Assembly (NCBI GenBank): GCA_026398415.1
Contig: JAPLSY010000086.1
Coordinates: forward strand, 110,638 to 174,637
Direction of reading: 5' to 3'
DNA: 64,000 nucleotides
From: Kiritimatiellota bacterium
GTDB taxonomy: Bacteria > Verrucomicrobiota > Kiritimatiellia > JAAZAB01
In this document: in pieces, positions 8,976 to 19,385 of the stretch
Layout: each line of letters starts with the position of its first letter
How positions within the stretch are numbered: the stretch's first letter is position 1
The notes under the pieces: model-generated
Told to the model about the DNA's origin: nothing
The model's input: the letters and a program-made list of their open reading frames with translations, nothing else
The model's database searches: none
Made by a program: the position numbers and the translations under genes

Positions 8976-10801
8976 CCGTTTCCTTCCCCGGCAAAAATTT
9001 CTTTCATTAACTGGTGCATGCGTGGGCCCACCGAAATCCCGCCCGAAACGGCGTCATCCATCACGATGGCCACGGCATAGCGCGGATGCTCGAACGGGGC
9101 GAACAGAATCATCCACCCGTGCTTCTGGCTGGCGCCTTTGCGTCCATATTCGGCCGTACCGGTTTTGCCTGCCATGGCGACGCCCTCCAGTCGGGCTAGG
9201 CGGCCGGTGCCTTCCGCATCTTGAACGACATCGCGCATGCCGTTTTTAACCAGGGCCAAATGGTCTGCCGGCCATTGCATGCGGCGGACGACAACCGGTG
9301 GGATTTCCTGAAATTCATTTTCGTTTGGCTCGCGTTCGGCCATTACCAGGCGCGGCTGATAAAGGCATCCGTCATTAGCGATGGTTGCCGTCAGCATGGC
9401 CATTTGTAATGGCGTCACCTGCAACGCGCCCTGGCCGACCGCGATGTTGCAGGTATCGCCATCGCGCCACGCTTCGCCGAAGGTCTGGCGCTTCCAGGCC
9501 TTACCCGGCAAAAGGCCGGCGCTTTCGTCGTCGAGGCTGATGCCGGTTTTTTGGCCAAAGCCGGCTGCCAGCGCCATGTTATAAATGCCGTCGAACCCGC
9601 ACTTCAGGCCTAATTGATAAAAATATACGTTGCAGGAAACCCGGATGGCCCGGCGGAAATTAACGCGGCCATGCGCCTCGCCCATATAACAGGCGAATCG
9701 CTGCTTGCCTAACTCAAAATAGCCGGGGCACTCCAGTGTCAACTCGGGACCCACGCCCTGCTCCAGGGCGGCGAGCGCCACCAGTGGTTTGAATACACTG
9801 CCCGGCGCATAGAGGCCGTTCAGGGCGCGGTTGAAGAGCGGCTTGCGGGGATCATTCAATAAAAGGCGCCAGTTAGCCTGTGTGATTTTGGGACAGAACA
9901 GATTGGGGTCGAAGGCCGGGGCGCTGACCATGGCCAGTACGTCGCCGTTGCGCGGGTCCACGACTACTACGGCACCGGCGGTATCGCCCAAGGCCTGTTC
10001 TGCCGCCCGCTGGATGCGCAGGTCAATGGTCAGTTTCAAGTCGCCGCCGGGTACCGGCTCGCGCAGGTTCGTTTCGTCATGCTTAAATCCGATAACGTCC
10101 ACCTGGACCAGCCGGCCGCCGGCTCTACCGGTCAACAGTTCGTCAAATCTTTTTTCCAAGCCGATTTTGCCGGTCAGGTCGGGCAGATAGTAATGGTACA
10201 GTTCATCCTCTTCGCTCTGAATTTCCGCCGTGCCCACGTATCCCAGCAGGTGGGCGAGAGTAGGACCTTGGGGATAAACCCTGTCTGCGTCCACCACGAT
10301 GTCCACGCCCGGCAGGTGCGCGCCGGCTTCCGCCAGGCGGGCCAGGGTTTGTTCATCCACGCGCTGCCAGGCCACCAGCGGCAGTGCTTTGCGGCTGTAA
10401 AGATGGTCGGCAATCCGGGGCTGATCAATCTGCGGGGGCTGTCCGATAATGGCGGCGATTTGGTTAATGGCTTTACAGGTGTCCATGGCTGTGTTCCGCC
10501 GTTTGTTTGTCACGCTGGGCGTGGCATTGCGGGCAGGCCGGAGTTCCTCCAGATAGAGAGCAATTCCATAATTGGGCGCATTGTCGGCCAGGCATACACC
10601 CTGGCGGTCAAATATTTTTCCACGGACGCCCGGGATGCGCACGCGGCGCACGGACTGTTGTTCCAGGTTGGTCGCATAATGCTCGCCATGCCCCACCTGG
10701 ATGTGCCATAGCGCGATCACCAGGATACCCAGTGCCGATAGGATGAAGATCTTCAACCGGCGCAGGCGCGTATGTTCACTTATTGTCAGGTGCAGACTCA
10801 T
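8972..10801 (-). CDS. mrdA: Penicillin-binding protein 2, elongasome transpeptidase
   Basis: Class B PBP that cross-links peptidoglycan in the rod complex. One N-terminal membrane anchor (about residues 17-34) precedes the dimerisation domain (RIPGVRGKIFDRQG). The transpeptidase domain carries the active-site motif SVFK near residue 335, SCN near 390 and KTGTAE near 545. The start at 10801 overlaps the mreD stop by ATGA; the frame runs further upstream only through mreD. About 609 residues, normal for PBP2. Coupled on both sides (mreD before, rodA after). Confidence 0.93.
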   Translation of the reverse strand: MSLHLTISEHTRLRRLKIFILSALGILVIALWHIQVGHGEHYATNLEQQSVRRVRIPGVRGKIFDRQGVCLADNAPNYGIALYLEELRPARNATPSVTNKRRNTAMDTCKAINQIAAIIGQPPQIDQPRIADHLYSRKALPLVAWQRVDEQTLARLAEAGAHLPGVDIVVDADRVYPQGPTLAHLLGYVGTAEIQSEEDELYHYYLPDLTGKIGLEKRFDELLTGRAGGRLVQVDVIGFKHDETNLREPVPGGDLKLTIDLRIQRAAEQALGDTAGAVVVVDPRNGDVLAMVSAPAFDPNLFCPKITQANWRLLLNDPRKPLFNRALNGLYAPGSVFKPLVALAALEQGVGPELTLECPGYFELGKQRFACYMGEAHGRVNFRRAIRVSCNVYFYQLGLKCGFDGIYNMALAAGFGQKTGISLDDESAGLLPGKAWKRQTFGEAWRDGDTCNIAVGQGALQVTPLQMAMLTATIANDGCLYQPRLVMAEREPNENEFQEIPPVVVRRMQWPADHLALVKNGMRDVVQDAEGTGRLARLEGVAMAGKTGTAEYGRKGASQKHGWMILFAPFEHPRYAVAIVMDDAVSGGISVGPRMHQLMKEIFAGEGNG

Positions 10802-11313
10802 GTGGGCGACTCCACTACAATATTGCCCGTCAACCGGTCGAGTCGTTCCAAAACGGCGAATACGATCGGCGCCAAAATCATGCCGAGCAAGGCGGTGCCA
10901 ATGGCCTTGAGCGCGATCCAGAACCACGACACTTCCCGCAGGCTCTCTTCGCTGATCAGTAATAGGCCATAGAGACCGAACGTAAGTCCCAGGCCGGCCA
11001 GGAGGCCGAACGCCATGTGGGTCACGCCCCGAGCGCTAAAGACCACGTCGCGGTAAAGCCATGCGACGATCCCCAGTACGCAAAAGACACTGGTGGAATA
11101 GCCCATCGGCAGGGCTTCGAGGCTGTCGCACAGTACTCCGCCGGCGATGGCCGCCGTCAACAGCAGTGCGAGCGAGCGGTGGAGCGCGTAATAGAGCACG
11201 ACACTTAGCACAAGCGGTGCCTTGGCCTGACCCAGCAAAGTCAGGCCCGGCAAAACCTGTTGTGCCACGACGCCGATCAGCAGGGCCACGGCCATAATGA
11301 CAAGGTTCATCAT
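10798..11313 (-). CDS. mreD: Rod shape-determining protein MreD
   Basis: Small integral membrane protein of the elongasome, about 171 residues with five or so hydrophobic segments (VIMAVALLIGVVAQ, APLVLSVVLYYALH, IGTALLGMILAPIVFAVL). Sequence similarity in this family is weak; identity comes mainly from topology, length and position between mreC and mrdA. Start: ATG at 11313 has GGA 7 nt upstream; an in-frame TTG at 11325 is less likely. Confidence 0.85.
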   Translation of the reverse strand: MMNLVIMAVALLIGVVAQQVLPGLTLLGQAKAPLVLSVVLYYALHRSLALLLTAAIAGGVLCDSLEALPMGYSTSVFCVLGIVAWLYRDVVFSARGVTHMAFGLLAGLGLTFGLYGLLLISEESLREVSWFWIALKAIGTALLGMILAPIVFAVLERLDRLTGNIVVESPT

Positions 11314-11337
11314 ATAAATTTCCAAAACAACACATGT

Positions 11338-11414
11338 TCTGGATTCCCGTTTTCACGGGAATGACAGAGTGGGCGCGTGTGGTTGTCATTCCCGACTTGA
11401 TCGGGAATCCAGGA
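11338..11414. repeat. REP/MITE-like palindromic element between mreC and mreD
   Basis: Two head-to-head palindromic halves. The left half (11338-11366) reads TCTGGATTCCCG, a short loop, then CGGGAATGACA. The right half (11384-11414) reads TGTCATTCCCG, a loop, then CGGGAATCCAGGA. The halves are inverted relative to each other around about 17 nt. The same core returns at 46454-46569. It sits in the mreC-mreD gap, where it would be transcribed and fold as two hairpins, possibly affecting mRNA stability within the operon. Confidence 0.8.
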
Positions 11415-11439
11415 TTTTTTTTATGCCGTCTTTGACGGC

Positions 11440-12360
11440 CTAATTTGATTCAGTCTCCGCTTTCGCATCGTACGGGTTTTCATCGCAACTCATCACGAAC
11501 ATCAGATCCAATGACCGGAAATTGGAGGTCGGCACGATATCGGCCGACTGGTATAATCCCGATGGATCCAAGTGCACTTGCTCCACGTGCCCAATCACCA
11601 GTCCGGATGGGTATACGCCCCCCAGACCGGATGTAACCACTTCATCGCCCGGCATGATCTGCGTCGCCTTGCTGATGAAATCCATCCGGCAGGAAGCTTG
11701 CCCGCGCCAGGATACACCCTGACCCCGGACAATACCGAACTCATCCAAACGGGTGAGCCGGGCCGATATCCTGCAGGCCGGGTCCACTATGAACAGGACA
11801 TCGCTCGTGGTCCTGGAAATCCGGATGATACGACCAGCCAGGCCTTCGGGTGTGATGACGGCCGTGTCCAGGGCGATGCCGTCGGCCAAGCCCTTATTCA
11901 GGCGGGCCGTTTGCCACCAGGCGTTCACGTCCCGGGCAATGATTTCGGCGGCAATCAGGCGCCGGCCGACATGCGCCGAAAGTCCCAGCATCTGGCGCAA
12001 GGCGTGGTTTTCCCGTTCCATGACCTGTGCCTGCCGTAGTTCCAGGCGCAATTGGGCGATTTCGGCCAGGAGTTGGGCGTGGTTTGCAGTCTGTGGTTTG
12101 TTCTGAAACAAACTGTGGCCTGAAGCCAATAAGTGTGCCATGGGACGGGATAGGGGCAGTATCGCATCCCGCAGGAAGGTGTTCATACGGGCGGTCGTGG
12201 AACCGGGCAGATTGAATAAAACGGCAATCAGAATGCCGGCCAATATCAGAATATAAAAATTTCGCCTCACGCCAAAACTCTCCAGACGGTTTCGGCGACG
12301 AAAGGAAACGAGGCGCCTTACAGGCGTATTGGGATGAAAGGCGCTACGCGAAGCGGACAC
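11440..12360 (-). CDS. mreC: Rod shape-determining protein MreC
   Basis: Periplasmic elongasome scaffold that activates PBP2. N-terminal cytoplasmic basic stretch, one membrane helix at about residues 34-50 (FYILILAGILIAVLFNL), a coiled coil (AQLLAEIAQLRLELRQAQ) and the beta-barrel MreC domain with VITPEGLAGRI and VVTSGLGGVYPSGLVIG. 306 residues, normal. GTG start at 12360, 33 nt after the mreB stop. Confidence 0.9.
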   Translation of the reverse strand: MSASRSAFHPNTPVRRLVSFRRRNRLESFGVRRNFYILILAGILIAVLFNLPGSTTARMNTFLRDAILPLSRPMAHLLASGHSLFQNKPQTANHAQLLAEIAQLRLELRQAQVMERENHALRQMLGLSAHVGRRLIAAEIIARDVNAWWQTARLNKGLADGIALDTAVITPEGLAGRIIRISRTTSDVLFIVDPACRISARLTRLDEFGIVRGQGVSWRGQASCRMDFISKATQIMPGDEVVTSGLGGVYPSGLVIGHVEQVHLDPSGLYQSADIVPTSNFRSLDLMFVMSCDENPYDAKAETESN

Positions 12361-12374
12361 TCGCCGTTATGCTT

Positions 12375-12393
12375 GCCACGCGGCGCGCGTGGC
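12375..12393 (-). promoter_or_regulatory. Perfect hairpin between mreB and mreC
   Basis: GCCACGCG and CGCGTGGC form an 8-bp perfect stem around a 3-nt loop immediately after the mreB stop codon. No T-tract follows on the minus strand, so it is not a typical terminator. It may act as a processing or stabilising structure that lets mreB be expressed above mreC, as is common for this operon. The role is inferred. Confidence 0.5.
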
Positions 12394-13483
<1,090 letters not shown>

Positions 13484-13569
13484 CCAGTAAATATAAAAAT
13501 TATCCATTTTTCGTCTTGCTGCTCAACGTTCAACGCTTTAGGCTTTATAAATAAGGGAGGCTTGGGCAA

Positions 13570-14865
13570 ATGTCCAAAAAGTTACAGGACCCGGTTGATA
13601 TGTTGATCGCGCGCGGCGTTAACATACCCCAACCGGAAACGGTGTTTATCGGTGGGGATGTGGTTCCGGGACGGATTGCCTCGGGCGTTACGATCCATCC
13701 GGGGTGCCGCCTCACGGGGGATAAAACATCCGTGGGACCGGGATGTGAATTGGGCGCGGAAGCGCCGGTCACGCTGGCCGACTGTCAACTGGGTGAACGC
13801 GTCAAGCTTCAGGGCGGCGCCTTTCGCGAGGCTACATTTTTGGATGGGGCCGCCATGGCCAGCGGCGCGCACGTGCGCCCCGGCACGCTGGTGGAGGAGG
13901 AAGCCGGTGGCGCCCATACGGTGGGACTCAAGCAGACCATTTTGTTTCCTTATGTGGTCCTGGGCAGTCTGATCAATTTCTGCGATTGTCTGATGGCCGG
14001 CGGTACGAGTCGGAGCAATCACAGCGAAGTGGGCTCTTCGTACATCCATTTCAACTACACGCCGCACCAGGACAAGGCCACGGCCTCGCTCATCGGCGAC
14101 GTGCCCCGCGGCGTCATGCTGGATCAGCCGCCGATTTTTCTGGGCGGACAAGGAGGGCTGGTGGGGCCGACACAGGTGGCGTTCGGCACGGTTGTTCCGG
14201 CCGGCACAATTCTCCGCAAGGATATCCTGCAGGCGGGACTTTGCGTCGCGCGGCCCGCGCGAGCGGCAATGGCCGCGTCGGCGGCAGCGGCCGCACCGGT
14301 GGCTAAGTTGGCGAGCACCACGGTGATTGCGCCGTATCGCCAGGGCGCTTACCGGGCGATTCAGCGGATTGTGGCGAATAACCTGATATATATCGGCAAT
14401 ATCAATGCCCTGTGCGTTTGGTACCGGGATGTCCGCGCGACCTTTTTGCGGACCGACCCGTTCCAGGATGCCTGTCTGGCCGGCGCTTATGCTCGGCTGG
14501 CGAGCGTGATGCAGGAGCGTGTCAAGCGCCTCGAGGAGTTGGCCGGGAAAATGCCGGTATCATTGGAACTGGCCAAAGTCGAAGGACAGGATCTTGCCGG
14601 TGTACCTTATCGGCAACAACAGGCCCTGATCGAGCGCTGGCCGATGATGCGTGCGGCGTTGGCCAGGTTGGATCACGTGGAAGGATCAGTCCGGGATCGT
14701 GATAGGCTGTTGAGCGCGTTGGGGTGTTTGCCTCCTAGGACGAGCTATCTGGACGCGGTGCGGACGCTGAGTCCCAATGCGCGTGCCGCCGGGACGGCTT
14801 GGCTGCAGTCGCTGGTGGACGCCGCCGCTGCACTTTGGCCGAACGAAAAGTCGGACGCCAGATGA
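13570..14865 (+). CDS. GlmU-like left-handed beta-helix protein
   Basis: Resembles the acyltransferase half of UDP-GlcNAc pyrophosphorylase (GlmU): from about residue 25 to 225 it has hexapeptide-type turns (VTIHPGCRL, GPGCELG, MASGAHVRPGTL, FCDCLMAGGTSRSNHSEVGSS). There is no N-terminal nucleotidyltransferase domain; the C-terminal 200 residues are mostly helical and not recognised. Start ATG follows GGGAGG. Next to glmM, so a role in UDP-GlcNAc or cell-wall precursor metabolism is likely but unproven. Its final codons and stop lie inside the 7-nt repeat array that begins at 14852. Confidence 0.65.
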   Translation: MSKKLQDPVDMLIARGVNIPQPETVFIGGDVVPGRIASGVTIHPGCRLTGDKTSVGPGCELGAEAPVTLADCQLGERVKLQGGAFREATFLDGAAMASGAHVRPGTLVEEEAGGAHTVGLKQTILFPYVVLGSLINFCDCLMAGGTSRSNHSEVGSSYIHFNYTPHQDKATASLIGDVPRGVMLDQPPIFLGGQGGLVGPTQVAFGTVVPAGTILRKDILQAGLCVARPARAAMAASAAAAAPVAKLASTTVIAPYRQGAYRAIQRIVANNLIYIGNINALCVWYRDVRATFLRTDPFQDACLAGAYARLASVMQERVKRLEELAGKMPVSLELAKVEGQDLAGVPYRQQQALIERWPMMRAALARLDHVEGSVRDRDRLLSALGCLPPRTSYLDAVRTLSPNARAAGTAWLQSLVDAAAALWPNEKSDAR

Positions 14866-14981
14866 CAGACGACGGACGGCAGAGGACGGACAACAGACGC
14901 CGGAGAGAGATCGGAAAAATCAGTAATCCGAAATCAGCAATCAGATAGGTCATCAACCATTGACCATCAAACATTAACCAT
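14852..14981. repeat. Three consecutive period-7 tandem arrays
   Basis: Three different heptamer families sit one after the other. 14852-14907 follows a CGGACNN/CAGANGA pattern (CGGACGC, CAGATGA, CAGACGA, CGGACGG...). 14917-14944 is AAATCAG, TAATCCG, AAATCAG, CAATCAG. 14954-14981 is CAACCAT, TGACCAT, CAAACAT, TAACCAT. The 7-nt phase is exact in the second and third. The first overlaps the 3' end of the GlmU-like gene. Confidence 0.85.
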
Positions 14982-15002
14982 TTCTTTTTTTGGGAGGTAG
15001 CC

Positions 15003-16352
15003 ATGGGAAGATTGTTTGGAACCGACGGTGTGCGCGGGGTGGCCAATATGGAACCCATGACTGCGGAAACGGCTCTGCTTATTGGGCGCGCCACGGCGCA
15101 TGTCTGCAAGCGGCACAAGGATCGCCATCGCATAGTCATCGGCAAGGATACGCGCGTCAGCGGCTATATGATCGAGAATGCCTTGACGGCTGGCATCTGT
15201 TCAATGGGCGTGGACGTACTCCTGGTGGGCCCCATGCCGACCCCCGGCATCGCTTTCATTACCCATAGTATGCGTGCCGATGCCGGTGTGGTCATATCGG
15301 CCTCCCATAATCCTTATCAGGACAATGGTATTAAAATATTTTCACGTGACGGGTTCAAGGTGCCCGACACGGTTGAGGATGAGATCGAAAGCCTGGTCAC
15401 CACCGAACGCATCAAGGATATCCGTCCCACGGCGAGTGAAATCGGCAAGGCTTCCCGTATTGACGATGCCATCGGGCGCTACATCGTGTTCTGCAAGAAC
15501 ACGTTTCCGGACAACCTGACCCTGAATGGAATGAAGCTCGTGCTCGATTGCGCCAACGGCGCCACATACAAAGTGGCCCCTATCATTTTTACCGAACTGG
15601 GCGCGGAGGTGATTACGATTAATGACCATCCCAACGGCATGAACATTAACGATCATTGCGGCGCCATGTATCCCGAAGCGCTTATGGCGGAGGTTGTAAA
15701 GGCCGGGGCCCACGCGGGGTTGGCATTCGACGGCGACGGCGACCGGCTGATCGCCATTGACGAAAAGGGGCGTGGACTGACCGGCGACCACATCATGACC
15801 ATTTGCGCCAAGTCCATGAAGGAATGCGGGCTCCTGCGCAACAACCTCGTTGTCAGTACGCCCATGAGTAATTTCGGGTTTTACGAGGCCATGCGCCGGC
15901 TGGACATTCAGACGGCCGCGGGCGACGTCGGCGACCGGTATGTACTAAAAATGATGCGGGAGCGGGGTGCGGTCTTGGGGGGCGAGCAATCCGGGCACAT
16001 CATTTTCCTCAATCATCACACCACGGGGGATGGCATTATTTCGGCGCTTCAGCTTTTGGCCATTCTGCAGGATTCCGGCAAACCGCTCTCCGAATTGGCG
16101 GCGATCATGAAAATTGCGCCTCAGCGCCTGATCAATGTAACAGTGTCCCGTAAGCCGCCGATTGATTCCATCCCGTCCCTGCAGGCGGCCATCCGGAAAG
16201 CCGAGGCGGAATTGGGCGATTCCGGGCGCGTGCTGGTGCGGTACTCCGGCACACAGGCCATCTGCCGGGTCATGGTGGAAAGTATGGATCCGGTCCTGAC
16301 CCAGCGCCTGGCCGAATCCCTGGCCGAGCTCGTGAAACGAGAGATCGGCTAA
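15003..16352 (+). CDS. glmM: Phosphoglucosamine mutase GlmM
   Basis: Converts glucosamine-6-phosphate to glucosamine-1-phosphate on the way to UDP-GlcNAc. Substrate start GRLFGTDGVRG, catalytic phosphoserine loop SASHNPYQDNG (Ser101), metal loop DGDGDRLIAID, sugar loop GGEQSGH and phosphate-binding RYSGTQAICRVM. 449 residues, standard. Strong ribosome site GGGAGG before the ATG. Confidence 0.95.
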   Translation: MGRLFGTDGVRGVANMEPMTAETALLIGRATAHVCKRHKDRHRIVIGKDTRVSGYMIENALTAGICSMGVDVLLVGPMPTPGIAFITHSMRADAGVVISASHNPYQDNGIKIFSRDGFKVPDTVEDEIESLVTTERIKDIRPTASEIGKASRIDDAIGRYIVFCKNTFPDNLTLNGMKLVLDCANGATYKVAPIIFTELGAEVITINDHPNGMNINDHCGAMYPEALMAEVVKAGAHAGLAFDGDGDRLIAIDEKGRGLTGDHIMTICAKSMKECGLLRNNLVVSTPMSNFGFYEAMRRLDIQTAAGDVGDRYVLKMMRERGAVLGGEQSGHIIFLNHHTTGDGIISALQLLAILQDSGKPLSELAAIMKIAPQRLINVTVSRKPPIDSIPSLQAAIRKAEAELGDSGRVLVRYSGTQAICRVMVESMDPVLTQRLAESLAELVKREIG

Positions 16353-16373
16353 GTTGTGCTGAATATTGGCGTG

Positions 16374-16467
16374 GTTCAACAGTTCACGGTTAAGAGGTTC
16401 ACGGTTGGGCAATCCGCTATGAAAATCGGCAACCGCTGAACGGTGAACCGTTGAACCGCTGAACCAT
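16374..16467. repeat. Inverted pair of period 7-8 arrays between glmM and tatD
   Basis: A left arm of AGTTCAC, GGTTAAG, AGGTTCAC, GGTTGGG units is followed by a right arm of CCGCTGAA, CGGTGAA, CCGTTGAA, CCGCTGAA, CCATGAA units. The arms are partly complementary (GGTTCACGGTT against AACCG...GTGAACC), so the transcript could fold into a long hairpin. No T-tract follows. Confidence 0.75.
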
Positions 16468-16472
16468 GAATC

Positions 16473-17279
16473 ATGCAATTATTTGACGCCCATTGCCACT
16501 TGCAGGATGAACGCCTGGCCGGCCGCTTGCCCGAGGTGTTGCGCCGGACGGAGCGCGCGGGTGTCCGGCGCATGCTGTGCTGTGGTTGTCATGAACGCAA
16601 CTGGGACACTGTCCTTGCCCTTGCGCAGGCCCATCCGGAAATAGTGCCCTCTTTCGGTATTCATCCCTGGTATATGGAAGGGCCTGCCCTGAGCGTAGTC
16701 GAAGGGCGGACGGACGATTGGCTGGAGACGCTGGAGCGGTTTTTGGCGGGTCAACCGTCGGGTGTCGGCGAAATCGGCCTTGATCATGCCGTGATCCCCC
16801 GTGCCGACGATGAGCAGGAAGCCGTGTTTATCGCCCAGTTGCGCCTGGCCCGCCGGCTTAAGCGGCCGGTCAGCCTGCATTGCCGGAAAACCTGGAAACG
16901 ATTGCTGGAGATTTTACGTGCAGAGGGTGGGGTCGAGTGGGGCGGACTGATTCATTCCTATTCGGGGTCCGCGGAACTGGTGAGGCCGCTGGAAGAAATG
17001 GGTTTGTATATTTCTTTCAGCGGTGCCATCACGCGCCCTGGCAACAAGCGTGGCCATCAGGCTTTGGCGATGGTGTCGCCCGAGCGCCTGCTGATCGAAA
17101 CCGACAGCCCTGACCTGCCGCCAGCCGGTGCAGCCGGTGAAGTCAACGAACCGGCAAATCTGGTTCTGGTAGCTTCCGGTGTGGCTGGTATCCTGGCTCG
17201 ATCGCCGGACTGGGTGGCGGAGCAGACGTTTGCCAATGCCAGCCGGCTGTTTGCAAAAATTATTAATCTGCGTCAATAA
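16473..17279 (+). CDS. TatD family metal-dependent hydrolase/DNase
   Basis: TIM-barrel metallohydrolase of the TatD family (3'-5' DNase or related phosphoesterase). Metal motifs: FDAHCHL at residues 4-10, GEIGLDH, then HCRK, IHSYSG and LIETDSPDL. 268 residues. Residues around 71-80 (GPALSVVEGR) are extra to the usual family spacing between HPWY and the next helix, and match exactly a palindromic DNA repeat inserted in frame at 16686-16707. Product probably still folds, since the insertion is in a surface loop. Confidence 0.85.
   Translation: MQLFDAHCHLQDERLAGRLPEVLRRTERAGVRRMLCCGCHERNWDTVLALAQAHPEIVPSFGIHPWYMEGPALSVVEGRTDDWLETLERFLAGQPSGVGEIGLDHAVIPRADDEQEAVFIAQLRLARRLKRPVSLHCRKTWKRLLEILRAEGGVEWGGLIHSYSGSAELVRPLEEMGLYISFSGAITRPGNKRGHQALAMVSPERLLIETDSPDLPPAGAAGEVNEPANLVLVASGVAGILARSPDWVAEQTFANASRLFAKIINLRQ
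16686..16707. repeat. 22-nt palindromic repeat inserted within tatD
   Basis: GCCCT and AGGGC ends with TGAGCGTAGTCGA between them form a hairpin. The pattern CCCTGAGC...CGAAGGG is, to my knowledge, a short palindrome seen scattered in many bacterial genomes. Here it lies in a coding region and is translated. Confidence 0.75.
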
Positions 17280-17300
17280 TTAATTTGCGGGTTGACGCGA

Positions 17301-19385
17301 TTATGGGGTCCTTGGCTTCGATGTCTGCTTAGATTCGGTAATAGTTAATCGTTGGATATAACCAACACCGGTCTCGTTATCGCCGGATATCCATTCGAGC
17401 TTTCCATCGCCATCGATATCGATCAATTGGTCAGTTAAAGACATCAGCGGCATGTCGCTGATATAGTCAATTTCACCGACATTCTTTGAGGCCTTATAAA
17501 CCTTGGATGCCCTGCTTGAACTTACAACAAGTTCCTTGACGCCATCCCCGTCAAGATCAACCGCTTGCAACGCAATATGGCTGTTGACCTGGGGGAATTT
17601 CATGACATAGCCATTCATTTTAACCGGTTGCTTTGGTTCCAGTATGGGCGTTCCATCCTTGTCTAAGCCCTTGTTGATGAAATAATATAATCCCCCGCCC
17701 GGTGTCGGGTCGGTTTTTGTGCCAAGCTGATATGTAATCCCGCCGACAACCAAATCTTCTTTGCCGTCGCCATTCAGGTCAATGGCTTCGGCTGTCGCCC
17801 GGTTATGAACTTTGATCACATTTCCGGCCGTATCCTTCAGGGGGCCGATAGATTTAAATACGGCCTTCTCCTTCAAGCATAAAGGCTGGTCTTCGATAAG
17901 AAGAAATAAAAGGCCTTTATCGGTTCCAACAATCAAGTGCTGTTTGCCCGAATTATCAAAATCCCATTTCGAATTGCGATGAAATCCCCAGCTTTTGCCC
18001 CCTTGCGGGTCAGTTTCACCTTCCACAGAGAAACCTCCATGTTGGTCATAAAAACCGATCGTTTTCCCGGTTAGCCTAAGGCCTCTGTCTGTATTGAGAA
18101 TTTCTCTGCAACATAAAGCACTTAATGCATACCTTTTGTTAGTTGCTTTATCTATAAGAATGCCTGCCAGTCCGCTGAAAGGGGCAACAACATCCTTCCC
18201 TCTTACCCAATGACTGAATTTGAATTCAGGCACTTCTGATTTTGCCTTTGTATTTTCAAACATCGCAATATTGCCGCCCACGCAAATCGCCATGTTCTTG
18301 TCCGTCTCTTGGCCATAAAAGAACAAGAAGGCGAACCAACTCCCGGCTCGGCGGCCTTCTTGTTCCGACACCTTGTCGCTGAATTTAACGGGCCCGAGGT
18401 TCTTGAATTGTGGACTGCCGTCCGGACTTGTCCCGATGCGTTTTAAATAATAAATCTCGTTTTTTCCTTGGGCAAGAACCATTAAATCATACTGCCGCGT
18501 TGCGGAGTTGAAATAAACGTACGGCCTGGTATTTCCTCCGGCATACTTTGTCCCGCTGTCAACATTATCTCCTAGAAGGTAGGGGTTTCCGTTCTCGTCA
18601 CGGATCAAGGCGCTTGGTTTGGCGTATTGGTTCCCATTCGTTTTGGAGTAGGTTGTTCCGGTATATTGCGGGATAGTTTTACCATCCGAAACGTCTTTCA
18701 GCCACCACAGGTTACCGCCCCAGTCGCCAAGGATCAAATCAACATGCGTGGACTTTTTGTTACGGCCCAAACAGCCAAGGAGCCGGTCGAAAAACGTGGG
18801 TTTATCATTTCTAGGATAGACAACAGGGTACACGTAGTTGAAGAAATCGTTGTCAATATATCCGCCAAGATTATCCAACACCGGATGATTCGGGTTTGAA
18901 TAAGGAATGTTAAATGGATGCCCGCTTTTGGCATCGCAGATGTTAACGGGTTTGTCACACGCAAGCTTGGGATACTTGCCGGCAATCTTGATAAAATAGA
19001 TGTCGCCGGATCGTTTGGTCGCAATAAGGTCATCTTGGCCATCATGGTCCCAGTCAACCGGCCACATCATCATTGCGCCCACTTGCGGGACTATCACAAT
19101 CGGTTTCCCGGCAAGTTCTTCATCGGCAAGTTGTTTTGTGGGGTATAAAACAATGTCGTTCCAACATATGGAATAGAGCAAATCATTGGCGTCTTTAGAC
19201 GACCACGCGACAACGTTGGCAGACATGCTCGATCCAAAAGCGATCTTGCCTTCTTCAAGTCTGATTATGTCAGGTTTGCCGACAATGAATGAATATTCAT
19301 TGGAAGGTTGTGCGGCCGTTGTCATATTTAAAAGCAGTAAAAAAAAGGAAATAATGTGAAAGGTCGTCCAATTAATAATTTGCAT
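17301..19385 (-). CDS. Secreted FG-GAP/VCBS-repeat protein
   Basis: Signal peptide at residues 1-25 (IISFFLLLLNMTTAAQ). The rest looks like a beta-propeller with calcium-type repeats: DWDHDGQDDLIAT, DFDNSGKQHLIVG, DLNGDGKEDLVVG, DLDGDGVKELVVS, DIDGDGKLEWISG. 694 residues. No enzyme motif is seen; such proteins often bind carbohydrate or other surface ligands. AT-richer than the housekeeping genes to its right on the map (tatD) and transcribed towards tatD, divergent from the regulator at 19685, which suggests it belongs to the same regulon. Confidence 0.75.
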   Translation of the reverse strand: MQIINWTTFHIISFFLLLLNMTTAAQPSNEYSFIVGKPDIIRLEEGKIAFGSSMSANVVAWSSKDANDLLYSICWNDIVLYPTKQLADEELAGKPIVIVPQVGAMMMWPVDWDHDGQDDLIATKRSGDIYFIKIAGKYPKLACDKPVNICDAKSGHPFNIPYSNPNHPVLDNLGGYIDNDFFNYVYPVVYPRNDKPTFFDRLLGCLGRNKKSTHVDLILGDWGGNLWWLKDVSDGKTIPQYTGTTYSKTNGNQYAKPSALIRDENGNPYLLGDNVDSGTKYAGGNTRPYVYFNSATRQYDLMVLAQGKNEIYYLKRIGTSPDGSPQFKNLGPVKFSDKVSEQEGRRAGSWFAFLFFYGQETDKNMAICVGGNIAMFENTKAKSEVPEFKFSHWVRGKDVVAPFSGLAGILIDKATNKRYALSALCCREILNTDRGLRLTGKTIGFYDQHGGFSVEGETDPQGGKSWGFHRNSKWDFDNSGKQHLIVGTDKGLLFLLIEDQPLCLKEKAVFKSIGPLKDTAGNVIKVHNRATAEAIDLNGDGKEDLVVGGITYQLGTKTDPTPGGGLYYFINKGLDKDGTPILEPKQPVKMNGYVMKFPQVNSHIALQAVDLDGDGVKELVVSSSRASKVYKASKNVGEIDYISDMPLMSLTDQLIDIDGDGKLEWISGDNETGVGYIQRLTITESKQTSKPRTP

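Noticed and set aside
14852..14981. Possible RNA gene or riboswitch upstream of glmM (glmS-type control considered)
   Set aside because: The sequence is explained by three period-7 arrays; no conserved riboswitch core was seen.
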